Source: an uncultured Collinsella sp. (GTDB lineage Bacteria; Actinomycetota; Coriobacteriia; Coriobacteriales; Coriobacteriaceae). From it: a DNA stretch of 22,493 nt. Positions within the stretch are counted from its first letter, which is position 1, and every line of letters begins with the position of its first letter. The stretch is taken from positions 1-22,493 of the forward strand of contig URSO01000035.1 of assembly GCA_900550415.1 (NCBI GenBank), read 5' to 3'. Below, one piece after another: positions 8,001 through 13,929 of the stretch. Position numbers and translations under genes: made by a program. The notes under the pieces were generated by a model. That model was not told the origin of the DNA. It searched no databases and saw only the letters and a list, made by a program, of their open reading frames with translations.

Positions 8001-9274
8001 CCACCAGTTCCGGTACCGTCGAGATGCTGAGCAAGTCGACGGGCGATGTGCTCGGCAGCGTCTCGGTTGGGGCGATTGTCAACTCCACCTGCGTGTTTTC
8101 TGACGACGGTAGCCATGCCTATCTCATCTCGCGCGACGGCAAGCTGCACGTATTGGCGATTTCTGATGGCGACTCACGCGATGCGGATGCCGCTTCGCGT
8201 ATTACCGAGGAGCGCGTAGTTGACCTTGGCCTTACCGGCTGTGCGTGTGCGCCTACGATGTATGATGGCAAGCTAATTGTTGGCGGCGAGGTTGCTGGCG
8301 GCTCTGCGCTGGCGATTATTGACCCGGCCAAGGACTTTGCCAGGACGCTGGTCACGACGGCGGACGGCTCTCAGCTGCCGGCCGGACTTGGTGGCATCAA
8401 GGGCGCTCCGCTCGTGAGTGCCCAGGGCAAAGACGCGTATGTCTACTTCACGGTTAACTACGGCGAGAGCCCTGATTTCGTTAACTACACCACGGGCGGT
8501 GGCGTATATCGTTACAAGTTGGGTGACACCGAGGCTTCTGGTGTGTTTAGCGCAACGGGCCACAACAACTACTGTGACTCGCCAATCGCTTGTGATGCCC
8601 AGGGCAACTTGTACTACATCAACGATTCTGGCACGCTGTTCAAGCTGAATGCTGGCGTTAAGGTTTCGTTTAGTGCTGGCAAGGGGTCCAAGGTCGATTT
8701 TCAGACTACGGCCGCCAACGGCTCTGTGGCCAAGCCTGCCGATCCGACGCGCGAGGGCTACACCTTCGCTGGTTGGTATACCGACGAGGCTTGTACGGAG
8801 GCGTATGACTTTAGCGTTGCGGTGACGGCGGATATGACGCTGTATGCCAAGTGGGTCAAGAATGCTGTTAACCCTGGTGGTAACGGCGGCTCTGGCTCCA
8901 ACGGCGGCTCGGGTAATGCCGGTGCCGACGCCGGTTCCGGCAATGGTACTAACGGCCAGCAGAGCGGCGGCGCTGTTTCGCCTGGGCAGAAGCCGGTGTC
9001 GTCGACCACGACCACGACCGAGACCAAGGACGGCAAGGATTCCAAGAAGGATTCCGACAAGTCCGACAAGAAGGACAGCAAGAAGTCTGATAAGAAGTCC
9101 AGCAAGTCCGGCTCCAAGTCCGATACGGGCTCGTCTGCTACGACCGCTGCTAAGAAGTCCACTGCGGCTCCCGCGCAGCAGTCTGGCTTCAATCCGCTTG
9201 CCATCGTCGGCGTTGCGGCAGGCGTGATCGGTCTTGCCGTCATCGGCGTGTTCGTATTCACCAAGCGTCGGTAG
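2081..9274 (+). CDS. giant secreted surface protein: Ig-like stalk, three DUF4430 (transcobalamin-like) domains, PQQ-like propeller, C-terminal membrane anchor
   Basis: Start: ATG 2081 with AGGAG just upstream. The frame is open further up, but those codons fall in the riboswitch. The product is 2397 residues. Residues 1-47 look like a signal peptide (basic stretch, hydrophobic core about 27-39, AxA-like end). An Ala/Asp/Gly-rich linker runs to about 142. Seven Ig-like repeats of about 105-120 residues follow (bases 2510-4812), each ending in a G-K-Y-like strand. Bases 4815-6315 hold further Ig-like modules resembling atypical bacterial Ig domains. Three DUF4430 modules lie at about 6325-7365, a PQQ-like beta-propeller at about 7500-8655, and an InlB B-type (Listeria-Bacteroides) repeat at about 8656-8862. 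Then come a Gly/Asn- then Lys/Ser/Asp-rich linker and one membrane helix (about 9190-9262) ending KRR. No LPXTG sortase motif is seen. DUF4430 and the B12 riboswitch suggest corrinoid binding; this is inference. Confidence 0.92.
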   Translation: MDMFEDECQRASWRPYGAIARGVAKRGLVAFLAFAMAFGTTPAQLWAEGAEGIAEAVAQAATGGEGAAADDGTAADTGANSAAASAAADDAGADQGATASAANGADTAAGNATESENSAATPAASEQKNAVAAASATTLSSEAKVFIQDTKDKDSSYSTKSGALKAGETLWANMYDEVEDDWYGTSTESVANPGTWTYTWLAGTTRASSNVADYTEVVGHEQSLTVTAAMEGKYFICRVTVDGKDYYGPSVSSGSGINANNIPGPVLGAGQMELNNVKLSSDTPSIGDTLTATPYISYYQQAPADAKVTYTWSASTSQYSGFTKIEGKTGASLVVGDDLEGKYIRIEANAGVNTVNKTTSSKVKQAGAVEISAVSIINTKDDTSVFAVGDTAKARAKEKGGAYGAFVDASKLNYQWQSSDTKSGTYTDIAGATGETLELTDALGGKYLKCKVSSKIGSSSMANNTGALVAATGSINVTSVTMSPTSGKVEVGSTITATAKAGSTDVTADSHVTWQWYKGTSNTASKCDTPIKGETGNTLTVTAALKGYYVVAKANGGYGEQKPYYAVGPVSVAGQVELYDVQFEGSPATNGVRVGDTLKTKVRKKDGSNYHYIDRTDNVTYQWQYANSSSSYDSAYTDIPGATETAYTVDAAYAGKYLRVKVTSENTVSSTQKKSSYGGTQSVAPLGPVTLKGQYKLAGIELADKNVTLSVGSKITPSVQVPGSWSGSTKDVPDDAELTMAWYAKGEGDAEWTELSDGIDTTDGSLTISDALVGKRIKVTASALDNTVEWVSSDSVTAAGEYNLLRVTTTPQINSESTHLVSGDSVKATAQAKRADGSATNGIDVTDQATVAWYAADDAKAPAADWTLLPDMSGAEATVSASATGKYLKAVATSGGSTVELVSTNKVIAAGSLEAAVQKLNDANKQIAVDYSAKGGNVNDALKAQLADLGFTDIDVKVSEDGVAFKAEDAKATVGISDAQDKTNGDVTFFFIDPNDYTGYNIDGLRSADVAFELSRDGKTEYYLPNKSVQVAWDEAKLQDLLDSAAESLQIGYAAGESADGVTQNVTLPYKAGSAKKFSVEWTSSDTERLFVSGYSWEDKTGKVSRASSDRDVTLTAKVTVTSGDIKLAGSHDFTVTVKGDPEKVAADKKALQEKVDAAFTYGNIKYSGTDAPANKDGLTADLQMPRTSTLKIDGKYYEVKYSASTDDITFNGYKGTVYQPLPGTEAAKTKITLTVTDKSNAEVTASKTLDFAIAPQDQNELDAELSLMEQAKAGYAAAILNGQDASAVSTDMHAFQKAYLDADGNLAWSYNKATTDSTSPGIVPVDLPGYDAMSGQDWRLFKSSNSSIVSAENLKVTQPQYNTKVVVSSRLTSEKYARYAERYPDNATYAKLANQDVSAKITVLGTSGQNDPEVTATCSVIGIDAKGKQQTWAAATQYTLKNGSTAADLSEELFKQAGLKVDYDPNGSWGWVLNSITSPFDADRTLAYDSATGAYWQLFINGVAASVGAGSYPLDAGDSVVWCYSKYGDAAPTDQLSVSCTVIGQDASGAQQTWAQPTTALVEEGATAADLSEQVFKRAGIGADVQTGSYGWFLNSLTSPFNKSVKLSTVRVNESTWKSWQFFVNGKMANVGAGNYTLKAGDEITWVYGSDGTMPGQVSVSMEIIGKKDDKAQRWTDPSKQVFVGGTTIKDATAAYFDALGIKSEMYDQLGFWGVHSLVSPLDGTKLAGAWSYFVNGVPGSQLDSDYVLKSRDEIVWAYAAGDTVPNPDEVVVNPSAPRPTDWKSDWDGKSNAAVENVSTPTGALASSWTFDWKAYSGATNPNASEPIVVNGYVYLAVNKRLLKINAESGKVLAESKLKTAVGYTSRPIYANGLVVVPLDRGAVQALTADTLTTVWVTDFVSGTAQSNSQLTVDGNYLYVGTVDVDYGKGTYDNGHLTRINILTGAVSWQHVNPNEGYYWTGATVGDDFVLVPTSSGTVEMLSKSTGDVLGSVSVGAIVNSTCVFSDDGSHAYLISRDGKLHVLAISDGDSRDADAASRITEERVVDLGLTGCACAPTMYDGKLIVGGEVAGGSALAIIDPAKDFARTLVTTADGSQLPAGLGGIKGAPLVSAQGKDAYVYFTVNYGESPDFVNYTTGGGVYRYKLGDTEASGVFSATGHNNYCDSPIACDAQGNLYYINDSGTLFKLNAGVKVSFSAGKGSKVDFQTTAANGSVAKPADPTREGYTFAGWYTDEACTEAYDFSVAVTADMTLYAKWVKNAVNPGGNGGSGSNGGSGNAGADAGSGNGTNGQQSGGAVSPGQKPVSSTTTTTETKDGKDSKKDSDKSDKKDSKKSDKKSSKSGSKSDTGSSATTAAKKSTAAPAQQSGFNPLAIVGVAAGVIGLAVIGVFVFTKRR
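2510..4812 (+). repeat. seven tandem Ig-like repeats coded within the giant surface protein
   Basis: A diagnostic strand (GKYFICRV, GKYIRIEA, GKYLKCKV, GYYVVAKA, GKYLRVKV, GKRIKVTA, GKYLKAVA) recurs with codons near 2774, 3101, 3413, 3718, 4043, 4400 and 4733. The spacing is 305-357 bases, or about 102-119 residues. Most units also have a W/YxW strand before it, then a serine- and glycine-rich turn. The units are diverged in DNA, so this is an old protein-level repeat. Such arrays normally act as stalks that carry a binding head away from the cell envelope. Confidence 0.8.
6325..7365 (+). repeat. three tandem DUF4430 (transcobalamin C-terminal-like) domains within the giant protein
   Basis: Each unit opens with a beta strand (VTATCSVIG, LSVSCTVIG, VSVSMEIIG). 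It continues through a helix (AADLSEELFKQAG, AADLSEQVFKRAG, DATAAYFDALG) and a GxWGW-like or FWGVHSL segment. It ends with the DUF4430 signature W..F(I/V)NG followed by Y.L..(G/R)D...W.Y. Signatures sit at about 6568-6655, 6934-7028 and 7270-7361. The same signature ends the downstream protein (10063-10152). DUF4430 is related to the C-terminal domain of animal transcobalamin and intrinsic factor, which covers bound cobalamin. Confidence 0.8.
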
Positions 9275-9278
9275 GTGA
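9273..9278 (+). promoter_or_regulatory. ribosome binding site overlapping the giant gene's stop codon
   Basis: AGGTGA overlaps the TAG stop at 9272-9274 and sits 5 bases before GTG 9284. It favours that start over GTG 9275, which has no such site, and implies translational coupling to the giant gene. Confidence 0.5.
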
Positions 9279-9283
9279 GGGCT

Positions 9284-10162
9284 GTGTCCAATAAGCCTCA
9301 GGACGCCGAGTCCAAGCAGCCCGACTCGTCGTTCATCCAGCTTGACGATACAAAGCAAAAGGGCGCCGCTTCGGCGGCGTCCGCCCCTCGGCGCAAGGCG
9401 CTTGCTGGTGTTCTTGCAGCTGCCTGCATCGTTTTGATCGTTGTTTCGCTGGGCTTTGTCCAGCCTTCCACCAGCGGCGCTTGGTCTATCGATTGGATTG
9501 CTCAGGCCGTGGCGGGAAAGAGCGTTGCCGACTCTGGTTCCACCACCTCCGGCAAGGCAGGGGCAGCGGGTTCCTCGTCTTCTGATGCTGTGGGCTCCGA
9601 GTCCAAGAGTTCGGATGAATCGGACTCCAACGACGATTCTAAATCTTCGGATAAGGACTCAAATAAGGATTCGAAGGAGAAGAAGTCCGAAGGCAAGGGC
9701 GGCAAGAAGTCCAGCAACACGTCTGCCGGACAGGGCTCCGAATCCGCCGGTGGATCGAGCTCTTCTTCGGGCGGTGGCTCGGTGTCTGGCGGTGGATCTG
9801 CATCCAACAGTGGCGGCGCCTCTGCGGGCAATCAGGGCGGCTCGCAGGAGTCCGGCTACGTTACGGTGACGGTTTCGGTCACATCGAGCGCTGTGGGCAA
9901 TCCTGTGTCTTCTAGTGGCACCTTCACCTTTAACGAGGGTGCAACGGTCTACGATGCCCTGTGCGCTCTGGGCCTTTCCGTGAATGCGCATGGCTCATCG
10001 TTCGGCACGTATGTCGCCGCCATTGGCGGTTTGGCCGAGAAGGAGCATGGTGGCACGAGCGGCTGGATGTATTCCGTCAACGGTGTGGCGCCCAACACGG
10101 CGTGCAGCAACTACGTTCTCTCCAATGGCGACACCGTCGTTTGGTATTACGTAACGGGCTAG
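9284..10162 (+). CDS. membrane-anchored DUF4430 (transcobalamin-like) protein
   Basis: Start chosen at GTG 9284 (292 residues). GTG 9275, directly after the upstream stop, is the alternative. A short charged N-terminus is followed by one hydrophobic segment (about bases 9395-9465) that looks like an uncleaved signal-anchor. A long Ser/Asp/Lys- then Gly/Ser-rich linker runs to about 9850. The C-terminal 100 residues form one DUF4430 domain, with a VTVTVSVTSSAVG strand, GATVYDALCALGL helix and the signature GWMYSVNG...Y.LSNGDTVVWYY at the very end. It shares domain, orientation and transcript with the giant protein and is the last gene before a strong terminator, so it should be under the same cobalamin riboswitch. 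A role as a second, membrane-proximal corrinoid-binding unit is inferred. No transporter gene is adjacent. Confidence 0.9.
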   Translation: MSNKPQDAESKQPDSSFIQLDDTKQKGAASAASAPRRKALAGVLAAACIVLIVVSLGFVQPSTSGAWSIDWIAQAVAGKSVADSGSTTSGKAGAAGSSSSDAVGSESKSSDESDSNDDSKSSDKDSNKDSKEKKSEGKGGKKSSNTSAGQGSESAGGSSSSSGGGSVSGGGSASNSGGASAGNQGGSQESGYVTVTVSVTSSAVGNPVSSSGTFTFNEGATVYDALCALGLSVNAHGSSFGTYVAAIGGLAEKEHGGTSGWMYSVNGVAPNTACSNYVLSNGDTVVWYYVTG

Positions 10163-10184
10163 AGGCCTCGACACAACGCGCCAA

Positions 10185-10223
10185 ACGGGCGGTTCGGACC
10201 AACATCCGAGCCGCCCGTCTTTA
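10185..10223 (+). terminator. strong rho-independent terminator of the riboswitch-controlled operon
   Basis: A 14-pair stem with one G-U pair joins ACGGGCGGTTCGGA (10185-10198) and TCCGAGCCGCCCGT (10205-10218). It has a 6-base loop and is followed by CTTTA. Confidence 0.85.
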
Positions 10224-10540
10224 TGCGAATGGGGCGTTGTTTCCCAATCGAGGCTCAACCGGAAATTGCATCCCACTCTGAAGGCGAATTCCGGGACACA
10301 GTTTCCCGATGGGGCGGGTTTCGGAAAGCGTGTCCCGCTCTGAGGGTTCATTCCGGGATGGACTTTCTGAAACATCGCCCATTGGGAAGCTACGGACCGT
10401 TTTGGGCATCGATTCTGGGATGCGCTTTCCGCTAGAGCCACGTTGCGGAAGCTGTGTCCCGCTCTGAGGGTGCAGTCTGGGATGCACTTTCCGGAACGGC
10501 GCCCCTAGGGAAACTGCGTCCCATTTCGACGCTGTAGCCC
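10221..10540. repeat. degenerate 62-bp tandem repeat array of hairpin units
   Basis: Units begin with GGAAA/GGAAG at 10261, 10323, 10385, 10447 and 10509, an exact 62-base period, and a partial unit covers about 10221-10260. Most carry GGAAnnnnnnTCCC on the left and GGGAnnnACTTTCC-like sequence on the right. These arms are near reverse complements, so each unit can fold into a stem of about 14 pairs around a loop with CTCTGAgGG. Units differ from one another at many positions, and the third is the most diverged. The array lies between two convergent genes, has no open frame of interest and begins where the operon terminator ends. Confidence 0.8.
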
Positions 10541-10573
10541 TCCTTGTACACCTTTCTCGGCAGGCTCTGCAAG

Positions 10574-10608
10574 CAAAAAGCCGGTTGGAACGTGAATTCC
10601 AACCGGCT
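10574..10608 (-). terminator. rho-independent terminator of the first GtrA gene
   Basis: A perfect 12-pair stem joins AGCCGGTTGGAA (10579-10590) and TTCCAACCGGCT (10597-10608) with a 6-base loop. Read on the minus strand it is followed by TTTTGC. Confidence 0.85.
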
Positions 10609-10633
10609 GCGAAGCGAGATTATGTTGGGCCGT

Positions 10634-11041
10634 CTACGACTGCGCACCCTCGAGGAAGAGGCGGCGGCTAAAGTAGTTGTACCAGGTGACCAGGAACGTG
10701 GCGATGGCCTTCATGGCCTGGTAGCCGATGCTCAAAAACGTGACGCCCACAAACATGTACAGGTCGTTGAGACCCAGGCCAATCACCGACAGGATGGTGA
10801 AGATCGTGAACTCGCGCTTGCGGCTCATGCCCTCACGGTGGTCGAACACGTACTTCATGCTGAGCCAGTAGTTGACCACGACGGACGTGATAAACGAGAC
10901 TGTGGTACTCATCAAAAAGTCGAGGTGGAACAGCTCGACGAGCGCAATGAGCATACCCCAGTCGATGCCAAAGGAGATAAGACCCACGACAGCGAACTTG
11001 AGAAACTGCTTGGTATGAGGTTGTGCCAGTGCCTTGCGCAC
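10634..11041 (-). CDS. GtrA family polytopic membrane protein
   Basis: The protein has four hydrophobic helices and the GtrA-family opening FLKFAVVGLISFGIDW, then a middle NYWLSMKYVFDHREG segment and a C-terminal NYFSRRLFLEG, all typical of GtrA-like proteins. The family is linked to flipping or moving lipid-linked sugars for cell-surface glycosylation. Start: GTG 11041 gives 135 residues and lines up with the start of the paralogue at 11262-11657 (VRKALAQ against MQKLLAQ). TTG 11122 would add 27 poorly conserved residues and has no ribosome site. It has its own terminator, and a hairpin separates it from the upstream paralogue. No glycosyltransferase partner is adjacent, so the substrate is unknown. 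Confidence 0.88.
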   Translation of the reverse strand: MRKALAQPHTKQFLKFAVVGLISFGIDWGMLIALVELFHLDFLMSTTVSFITSVVVNYWLSMKYVFDHREGMSRKREFTIFTILSVIGLGLNDLYMFVGVTFLSIGYQAMKAIATFLVTWYNYFSRRLFLEGAQS

Positions 11042-11139
11042 GTAATCACATCCAATGCGTTGATGAATCGAGCAAGGAGATACTTTAGGGCTTTTGGAAG
11101 GGAAACGTAAGGTTTTTGCCAAGAACTATACGAACTCGT

Positions 11140-11178
11140 CAAATTTTCAAGAGCTAATCCGCAAACGTTGAAAATTTG
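11140..11178. promoter_or_regulatory. AT-rich 11-bp inverted repeat upstream of the first GtrA gene
   Basis: CAAATTTTCAA (11140-11150) and TTGAAAATTTG (11168-11178) are perfect reverse complements separated by 17 bases. On the minus strand the repeat precedes a TATAGT hexamer (about 11127-11132), a possible -10 for the GtrA gene. This could be a regulator binding site, but nothing identifies the protein. Confidence 0.4.
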
Positions 11179-11190
11179 CCCGTAAACGAG

Positions 11191-11240
11191 CGGCACCCAC
11201 GGACGATACTGCGCTGAGTGCGCGTCGTCCGTGGGTGCCG
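11191..11240 (-). terminator. large nested hairpin, probable terminator of the second GtrA gene
   Basis: CGGCACCCACGGACGA (11191-11206) pairs perfectly with TCGTCCGTGGGTGCCG (11225-11240). The 18-base loop holds a further GCGC/GCGC helix. It lies 22 bases past the stop of the minus-strand gene. The U-tract is poor (CTCGTTT), so termination is likely but not assured. Confidence 0.6.
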
Positions 11241-11261
11241 TAATGCTTCAGAGGTGTCGAA

Positions 11262-11657
11262 CTATTTTGTCTCCTCGCCCTCCAGGAAGATCTTTCGGGT
11301 CACAAAGTTGTAGACCATAACAAGCGCGGTGGCGCAAATCTTGGCGATATTGGCCTCGAGGCCCAGGCCGGCGTTGAGGGCCAGTACGATGCCGTCGTTG
11401 AGAGCCAAACCGATCACGGACAGCACGACAAAGATAATGAACTCGCGGCGGCGGCTCATGCCCTCCTTGTGCGCAAACACGTACTTCATGCTCGCGACGT
11501 AGTTAAAGATGAGCGAAACGATAAAGCCGCTGGTATTGGCGATCAGGATGTTAAGACCCAGGCCGTAGTGGAGCAGATTCATGATGCCAAAGTCGATGAC
11601 GGTGGCAATGACGCCGACGACGCCAAACTTCATGATCTGCGCAAGGAGCTTTTGCAT
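11262..11657 (-). CDS. GtrA family polytopic membrane protein, second paralogue
   Basis: The 131-residue protein is hydrophobic with four predicted helices, opening MQKLLAQIMKFGVVGVIATVIDFG. Internal NYVASMKYVFAHKEGMSRRREF and terminal NFVTRKIFLEG match the neighbouring GtrA protein (10634-11041) segment for segment, so the two look like an old tandem duplication. ATG 11657 is preferred because AAGG lies 8 bases upstream. TTG 11720 would add 21 residues without similarity. The likely role is transport or flipping of a lipid-linked sugar for surface polymers, known only at family level. A hairpin between the two genes argues for separate control. Confidence 0.88.
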   Translation of the reverse strand: MQKLLAQIMKFGVVGVIATVIDFGIMNLLHYGLGLNILIANTSGFIVSLIFNYVASMKYVFAHKEGMSRRREFIIFVVLSVIGLALNDGIVLALNAGLGLEANIAKICATALVMVYNFVTRKIFLEGEETK

Positions 11658-11735
11658 GGTACCTGCCTTAGGGTGGCGCCGCAGCGCCGTGGGGATGACA
11701 AACTCAGCAAGTTTAGCCAATCCCCACGGGTGGAG

Positions 11736-13652
11736 CTAGGCGCGCTCCTCGATAGCACCGTTTCTATATGCATCGAGCAGTTGGCGTAGGTCCTGGATTT
11801 GGCTGCGGATCTTGGCACCCGTATCGGTGTCGCTTACCATGCGGCGGCGGTCGGCCTCGTCAAAGCGGTTGGTCTCGCTCTCGATATCGATATTGCGGGT
11901 GAGCGCCTCGGCAACGGTGGTAAAGGCCTGGTGCGACTTGAGGCGGCATCCGCGCGAGCTCGAGATGAGCGTGTAGCCGGCGATGCCTGTTTTGGGATGG
12001 TAGGCGCGGCAGAAACCGCCATCGATGACCAGCAGCTTGCCGTTGGCGCGGATGGGCTGCTCGCCCTTGGTAGTCTTGACGGGCGTATGGCCATTGATGA
12101 TGTGACCGGTCGGCGAACATGCCATGGGGGCAACGCCGAACTCGCGCATGATGTCGTCGCAGACCGAGGGCGACTTGGTTAGCGTAAAGTACGGGTCCAT
12201 CGGCTCGACCCAGGTGCTCTTATCGGCGATATAGGCGCGCTCAAAGGTACGCACCAGGCGTCCGCTGGCGGGTGAGTTAAAGCCGATCCACAGGTACCAC
12301 ATCCAGTCGAGGGCATCGCGGTCGCCGACGCGCCAGGCTCGGCGGGCGATATGGTCGCAAAAATCGAGATAATCGCGGCCTGCGTGCCAGGTGCCCAGGC
12401 AGTTCATGCTGCTAAAGGTACCATCCTCGTTGAGCGGCGCGCAGCCATGGAACAGCAGATTGCCGTTGGCGACCTTATACATCGAGCCGTGGGTGTAGAG
12501 GAAATCGATATGGCGATGCAGGTGGTCGGCGGTGACAAACTCGGACACGAGCTTGTCGATGATGTGTTGCTCCTGGGGCGTGAGCATGTAGGGGTCCGTC
12601 GGGTCGACGGTGGGGAAGTCGCTGGTCGTGAGCGGCCACACGCTGCCGTCGGCAAGCGTGACTGTGCCGGCGTCGTGATCGATTTTGTCGAGCAGCAGGC
12701 GGTTGGTCATGTCGAACTCGGGGTGGCGCTGGATAATCTGGCCCTCGAGCTTAAAGAGCAGGACGTTGATGGCTTTAATCAGCGGGCTGATGGGCTCACC
12801 GGCGGTATAGGTGGCATCGGCAAAGGCGACAAGCTCGCGCAGCGAGATGCCATAGTCGTTCTCGAGGATCTCGTAATTGTCGTAGCGCAGGTTGTTGCGC
12901 AGCACCGTGGCGATGCAGGCAGGCTCACCGGCCGCAGCGCCCATCCACAGTAGGTCGTGGTTACCCCACTGAATGTCGAGCGAATGGTAGGTGAGCAGGC
13001 GGTCCATAATCTTGGCAGCGCCGCCGCCACGGTCGAAGATATCGCCCACCAGGTGCAGGTGGTCGACGGCCAGGCGCTTGATGAGCGAGGCGAGCGACTC
13101 GATAAAGTCGTCGGCGCTTGCGGTCTCTAGGATGGACCCAACGATGCGCTCGTGATAGCGCACGCGATAGTTGTTCTCGTCCGGATGCGTGTGCAGCAAC
13201 TCGTCGATGATGTAGGCGTAATCGCGCGGGATGGCCTTACGCACCTTGGAGCGCGTATAGCGGCTCGAAAGCGAGCGGGCAACCACAATGAGTTGGTCGA
13301 GCATGGTCTTGTACCAGGTGGGCGAGTCCTCGCGCTTGCTGCGGACCAGCTCGATCTTCTCGCGCGGGTAGTAGATGAGCGTGCACAGCTCGCCCTTTTC
13401 GTCAAACGTGAGCGTGTCGCCAAAAATCTCGTCGACATGTTCGCGCACGACGCCCGAACAGTTGTTGAGGATGTGCATAAAGGCTTCGTACTCGCCATGC
13501 ACGTCGCTCATAAAATGCTCGGTGCCTTTGGGCAGGTTGAGAATGGCCGAGAGATTGATAATTTCGGTAAACGCGGATTGCTCGGTGGGAAATTGTCTCG
13601 ACAACAGACGCAGATATTTAAAGTCTTGCGGATTGCGATCGAATGCGACCAT
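11736..13652 (-). CDS. fbp: fructose-1,6-bisphosphatase class III
   Basis: The 638-residue protein matches the usual length of the class III (Firmicutes-type) family. It hydrolyses fructose 1,6-bisphosphate to fructose 6-phosphate in gluconeogenesis, in the cytoplasm. Calcineurin-like metallophosphatase motifs are visible: SDVHGEY (D50, H52), GDIFDRG (D204, D207, R208) and GNHD (N231, H232). The start is ATG 13652 with GGAAGG about 6 bases upstream. The N-terminus with DFKYLRLLSRQFPT and the long middle insert are family-typical. The gene is divergent from degV across a 320-base regulatory region and has no operon partner. Confidence 0.95.
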   Translation of the reverse strand: MVAFDRNPQDFKYLRLLSRQFPTEQSAFTEIINLSAILNLPKGTEHFMSDVHGEYEAFMHILNNCSGVVREHVDEIFGDTLTFDEKGELCTLIYYPREKIELVRSKREDSPTWYKTMLDQLIVVARSLSSRYTRSKVRKAIPRDYAYIIDELLHTHPDENNYRVRYHERIVGSILETASADDFIESLASLIKRLAVDHLHLVGDIFDRGGGAAKIMDRLLTYHSLDIQWGNHDLLWMGAAAGEPACIATVLRNNLRYDNYEILENDYGISLRELVAFADATYTAGEPISPLIKAINVLLFKLEGQIIQRHPEFDMTNRLLLDKIDHDAGTVTLADGSVWPLTTSDFPTVDPTDPYMLTPQEQHIIDKLVSEFVTADHLHRHIDFLYTHGSMYKVANGNLLFHGCAPLNEDGTFSSMNCLGTWHAGRDYLDFCDHIARRAWRVGDRDALDWMWYLWIGFNSPASGRLVRTFERAYIADKSTWVEPMDPYFTLTKSPSVCDDIMREFGVAPMACSPTGHIINGHTPVKTTKGEQPIRANGKLLVIDGGFCRAYHPKTGIAGYTLISSSRGCRLKSHQAFTTVAEALTRNIDIESETNRFDEADRRRMVSDTDTGAKIRSQIQDLRQLLDAYRNGAIEERA

Positions 13653-13878
13653 GAAACACCTTCCGATATGGATGGTAAAACTGATAAAACAGCGTCAAGC
13701 GTTTACCAGTATGCGCCGGCTTTGTTTCGATTTTGCGCCGGCGGCTGAATTGTCGGCTGAACGGTTTGGTAAATCGATTTAGTTGAGGTAGATATGGCGG
13801 TTGAGTGGAGACGAAGCGGGTGATTTTGCCCACGTTGGCCCATGGCGGGGATGAGGATGTTCATGATAAATATAATCA

Positions 13879-13918
13879 ATACAAATGGTTCGCATTGGTA
13901 AATAGTGGACATTTGTAT
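13879..13918. promoter_or_regulatory. inverted repeat ATACAAATG / CATTTGTAT upstream of degV
   Basis: Perfect 9-base arms at 13879-13887 and 13910-13918 are separated by 22 bases. The arm centres are 31 bases apart, about three helical turns, as expected for two half-sites on one DNA face. It lies just upstream of the putative degV promoter. Confidence 0.4.
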
Positions 13919-13929
13919 CGTATTTAGGC

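Noticed and set aside
9150..9274. LPXTG-type sortase signal in the giant protein
   Set aside because: No L/I/N-P-x-T-G-like motif occurs before the final helix.
10221..10540. CRISPR array
   Set aside because: The whole 62-base unit is repeated with drift. There are no identical repeats separated by unique spacers and no cas genes.
11042..11122. N-terminal extension of the first GtrA protein from TTG 11122
   Set aside because: It has no ribosome site, no similarity to the paralogue in this part, and a possible -10 lies directly upstream of the TTG.
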